A DNA stretch of 64,000 bases, from positions 28,517,387 to 28,581,386 of the forward strand of contig OU612069.1 of NCBI GenBank assembly GCA_914767715.1, read 5' to 3'. Each line of letters begins with the position of its first letter. The first letter of the stretch is position 1. The position numbers and the translations under genes are program-made. This document shows positions 61,217 to 64,000 of this stretch, in pieces. The notes under the pieces are model-generated. The model was not told the origin of the DNA. It ran no database searches and saw nothing but the letters and a program-made list of their open reading frames with translations. Origin of the DNA: Membranipora membranacea. Its lineage: Eukaryota > Bryozoa > Gymnolaemata > Cheilostomatida > Membraniporidae.

Positions 61217-61760
61217 AGTGTTTTTCTAGACATTGAAAATATCAGTTAATTACCTTTGTCATAGAAGTTGCCACTGCCGCTAACAATAACATCCCAGCAG
61301 CAGCATCCCTACAACTGCAATCACATCAGAGCTGATATCCAGTTACCTTGAGCATTTTAACTACAGAGGTAATGCGTGAGGATTATCTGCCATTCAGACA
61401 GAGGTTATCGCTTGTCATAGAATCACAAAGGGTTATAAGGTCAGTGTCGCTATAGGCACAACAGTAATTTACGATGGTAATAGAAACTCACAACAACACA
61501 TTCCTAAGGTTTGTTAATTGCATCCTGATCTGTCTCTAGATTGTGAATAATGAATAGAAACTTTTTTATCCCATTAGGGCTGTTATTGTGATTCTTACTG
61601 GGACTTGGCAAGATTCAGTCCTCAAACCAATAATCAACTGGTCTGATAATAACCGTTTTTTCAAACGTTTATTGATAAGCAATCTTAAACCACTGCTGCC
61701 ACACAGCCAAATGTGTGCTTACAGGATTCTGTGTAGCTCAAAACTATTAAAATGAAGCTG

Positions 61761-61952
61761 CAATCTCAGCATTGTCACCTAATGAGCAAATAATTTGCAC
61801 AAACTGATCGTCAAAATTAGGGTATGCATAGTTACCGTCTTACTAGTGCACACTGTACACACCATAAGCTGGTGCGTAGATTTCATGCCCTGATTTTGAA
61901 GATCAGTTTGTGCAAATCATTTGTCCATTAGGTGACAATTATGAGATTTACG
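61761..61952. mobile_element. Long inverted repeat, likely MITE
   Basis: The left arm (about 61761-61829: CAATCTCAGCATTGTCACC, AATTTGCACAAACTGATC) is the reverse complement of the right arm (about 61885-61952) with few mismatches, giving arms of about 65 bp around a 55-bp centre. This fits a miniature inverted-repeat element. Target duplications were not clear. Confidence 0.8.
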
Positions 61953-62963
61953 TCTCAATCAATTATCTTGGAGCTATGCAGAATTCAATGAGCACAAATT
62001 TGCATGAGTGGCAGCAGTAGTTTAATGTCTTTGATAAATATTGACTGTAAAATGGTATTATTGACGGGAAATTCTATCTTGTCAGGATAGCCAGCATGGC
62101 CCTGGCCTATTTATTCTCGATCTCCAATTTGTTCTGATGAACGCGTAAGGCTTAACGGCAACCTGCCAGTCGAAAACTGTTATTTAAAACAAGGCTACCA
62201 GCCAGGCATAAAATGGTATTTGATTAACTATGATATGATTTTATTTTGCACTGACTTACTATCTAAATACAACAGAAAAAACTGCATATAATTTGATAAA
62301 CACGGTGAAGATAATTGTACACGTTTGGTTAAGTCTGCAAGCAAACATGAAGTGTCAAGTTGTAAGGGGAAGGGTGTAAGATAGCTAAAATTAGTTACAG
62401 TCATAGCATTTATAAAGGATTATTAACAGACAAAACATACTGAGGGAATTTATCAAATTTATCATAGCACAAAGTTTTAAAAATACATTTAAAAAAAAAA
62501 TTAGAATTGCTTATAATAATTACAATTGTTTTAGTTTATAAGTCCCGTCATAAATCATTTAAGATATCTGAGCTAATCCAATCAACTATAGCCTCCCCTA
62601 ACCTTACACTAAGGGCGATGAGTAGATGAAGCTCAGAATACGTCATAGAGCTTATCATTATTATGGAAGGTGCAGCTGACAGACTATATATATATAATTA
62701 TAAAAATATATATAATGCATATTTTCTAAGTAATGAAGTCTAAGTACACAAAGGATTTTGAACCTGGAAAGCTCAAGTTTACGAGGAATAATAGATCTAC
62801 ACAATGGTTTAAGGAGGTTCAGAGAAACTAGCCGCAATAACATATGCTAAGCGAGCTTTGCAACTTATGACACACATAAAGTGTGACCTCTTTTCGACCA
62901 TCCTTGGTTTGAGGTGATGGCAATTGAAAATAATAGCACTTGAAATGGTGATTGGTCACTGTC

Positions 62964-63628
62964 TTACAGTTCAACTGTATACTTGATGACTGCTATCGTT
63001 AATATGCGATCTTGGATGAAAATGACCATATAAGAGCCATCATGGTTTCTAGCACCATCGTGACCATTCCATGGTTGACTCAGATGTGCAGCTCCGAGAT
63101 GGTTTCTCCCAGTGATAAGCTTACACAACAGCATAGTGTACTCTCTACCTCCAGTAGCGTTTACCGCATATGGATGGGATTCATCTGCAGTGGCGGCAAA
63201 GTATGCGCCTTTCCCATACACATGAGCTGCAACGAGTAAAAAGATTTGTCGAAGCCAGCAAATATATCAGATATGAGTTGGATTATAGCTTTCTATCCTA
63301 CATGCAAGCAAAGAAAAATTGTCGAATAACTCAAGATGGCTGGCTGAGCATAGCATACAACTCAGGCTTCAAATATCAGTCAAATACTAATTCAAAACAG
63401 AAAAATCATGGTCTCAAAGACCCTTTGAAGAGGAATAACTCAGGGAATGACTTTACTTTTGATTTTACTCAAATCAAATCCCTTCTTTGCTATCTTCTTA
63501 GCATAATCTTGTCGGGTTCCATGCCAGCCATAGGTTTCAACTGATCGCATTCCTCTTCTAAGTGATTTGACATGCTCTAATTCTCTCATATATCTAGAGT
63601 AACTTTCTCCCTTTCCTATCGGTAATTC
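62964..63628 (-). CDS. PARP-like ADP-ribosyltransferase, C-terminal part
   Basis: The family transfers ADP-ribose from NAD+ to proteins. Two exons join in phase 1: 63628-63457 and 63226-62964 (stop TAA). The first has TYGWHGTRQDYAKKIAKKGFD, with the nicotinamide-binding His of the H-Y-x triad; the second has HVYGKGAYFAATADESHPYA, with the Tyr, then REYTMLLCKLITG and the terminal strand YMVIFIQDRILTIAVIKY. No Glu is seen at the place of the third triad residue, so mono-ADP-ribosylation (PARP10/14-type) or inactivity is likelier than polymerase activity. The acceptor at 63629 (ttattttcag on the minus strand) shows that more exons lie upstream, beyond the window. Confidence 0.88.
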
Positions 63629-64000
63629 CTGAAAATAAGCAAGATATATCAAGCCCTGGAACTGGTATATGTTTTTGTGTCAGCACATAGTATCCCATTC
63701 CTTTGATACATTATGACATAACTTTTTGCCCAAAACGATGCAATGCAACTTCAAGAGAGTCAGCATTGACCACACAGTAAGTAAGTTTCTGTTCGGTATG
63801 AAGTAATGGAACACCAACAAAAACTGCTTGGGTATTGTGTGTGATATATTATGATATTTTCAAAAGGATGAATGTATGACTGGAAGAATGTAGTGATTTT
63901 AAAATGTCACTATTGATGCTGCCATTCTGTTTATTCAAAAAGATTCTCATATGAATCAAACTTCACACAATCATACCTCTACAGTTTTTATCTTGATGCT
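63629..64000 (-). other. Probable PARP intron at window edge
   Basis: Sequence upstream of the PARP exon on the minus strand. No further exon was recognised before the window ends. Confidence 0.4.

Overview
The window is metazoan nuclear DNA. Genes are cut into many small exons with GT-AG (rarely GC-AG) introns, the intergenic sequence is AT-rich, and minisatellites, foldback elements and transposon pieces are scattered throughout. The main gene is a teneurin, which points to a bilaterian animal. Its sequence is well diverged from the vertebrate proteins and the other genes are typical of invertebrate genomes, so an invertebrate is most likely; the phylum cannot be fixed from this sequence alone.

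Layout. 1-3048: no supported gene (upstream DNA or a 5' intron). 3049-45488 (+): one teneurin gene, read here as about 50 phase-consistent exons encoding roughly 3,160 residues, with the extreme N-terminus missing. Its order is long cytoplasmic domain, transmembrane helix, furin site, eight EGF repeats, Cys-rich domain, beta-sandwich/plug region, NHL propeller, YD-repeat/Rhs shell and toxin-related C-terminal domain. Two alanine tRNA genes (CGC and TGC anticodons) lie in its introns on the same strand. 45489-46400: 3' UTR. 46993-48000 (-): an intronless, broken tyrosinase copy. 48100-52600: repeats and foldback elements. 52653-58250 (+): a FLYWCH zinc finger plus MULE-type transposase gene whose long intron carries tandem repeats and a LINE reverse-transcriptase fragment. 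58835-59949 (+): the last three recognisable exons of a cytochrome P450. 60641-61216: a 29-bp minisatellite. 61761-61952: a long inverted repeat. 62964-63628 (-): the catalytic C-terminus of a PARP-like ADP-ribosyltransferase that continues past the window edge.

The genes do not form a pathway. Teneurins are cell-surface adhesion proteins; the P450, PARP and tyrosinase sequences are unrelated neighbours. The most noteworthy signals are (1) short tandem duplications that copy teneurin splice sites, (2) very short palindromes flanked by direct repeats that look like minute foldback insertions, (3) an unusually long teneurin cytoplasmic domain with a repeated SYExPWDL motif and a possible internal TATA promoter, and (4) conservation of the unpaired-cysteine EGF modules and the furin site. 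All exon boundaries were read by eye from splice consensus and reading phase.
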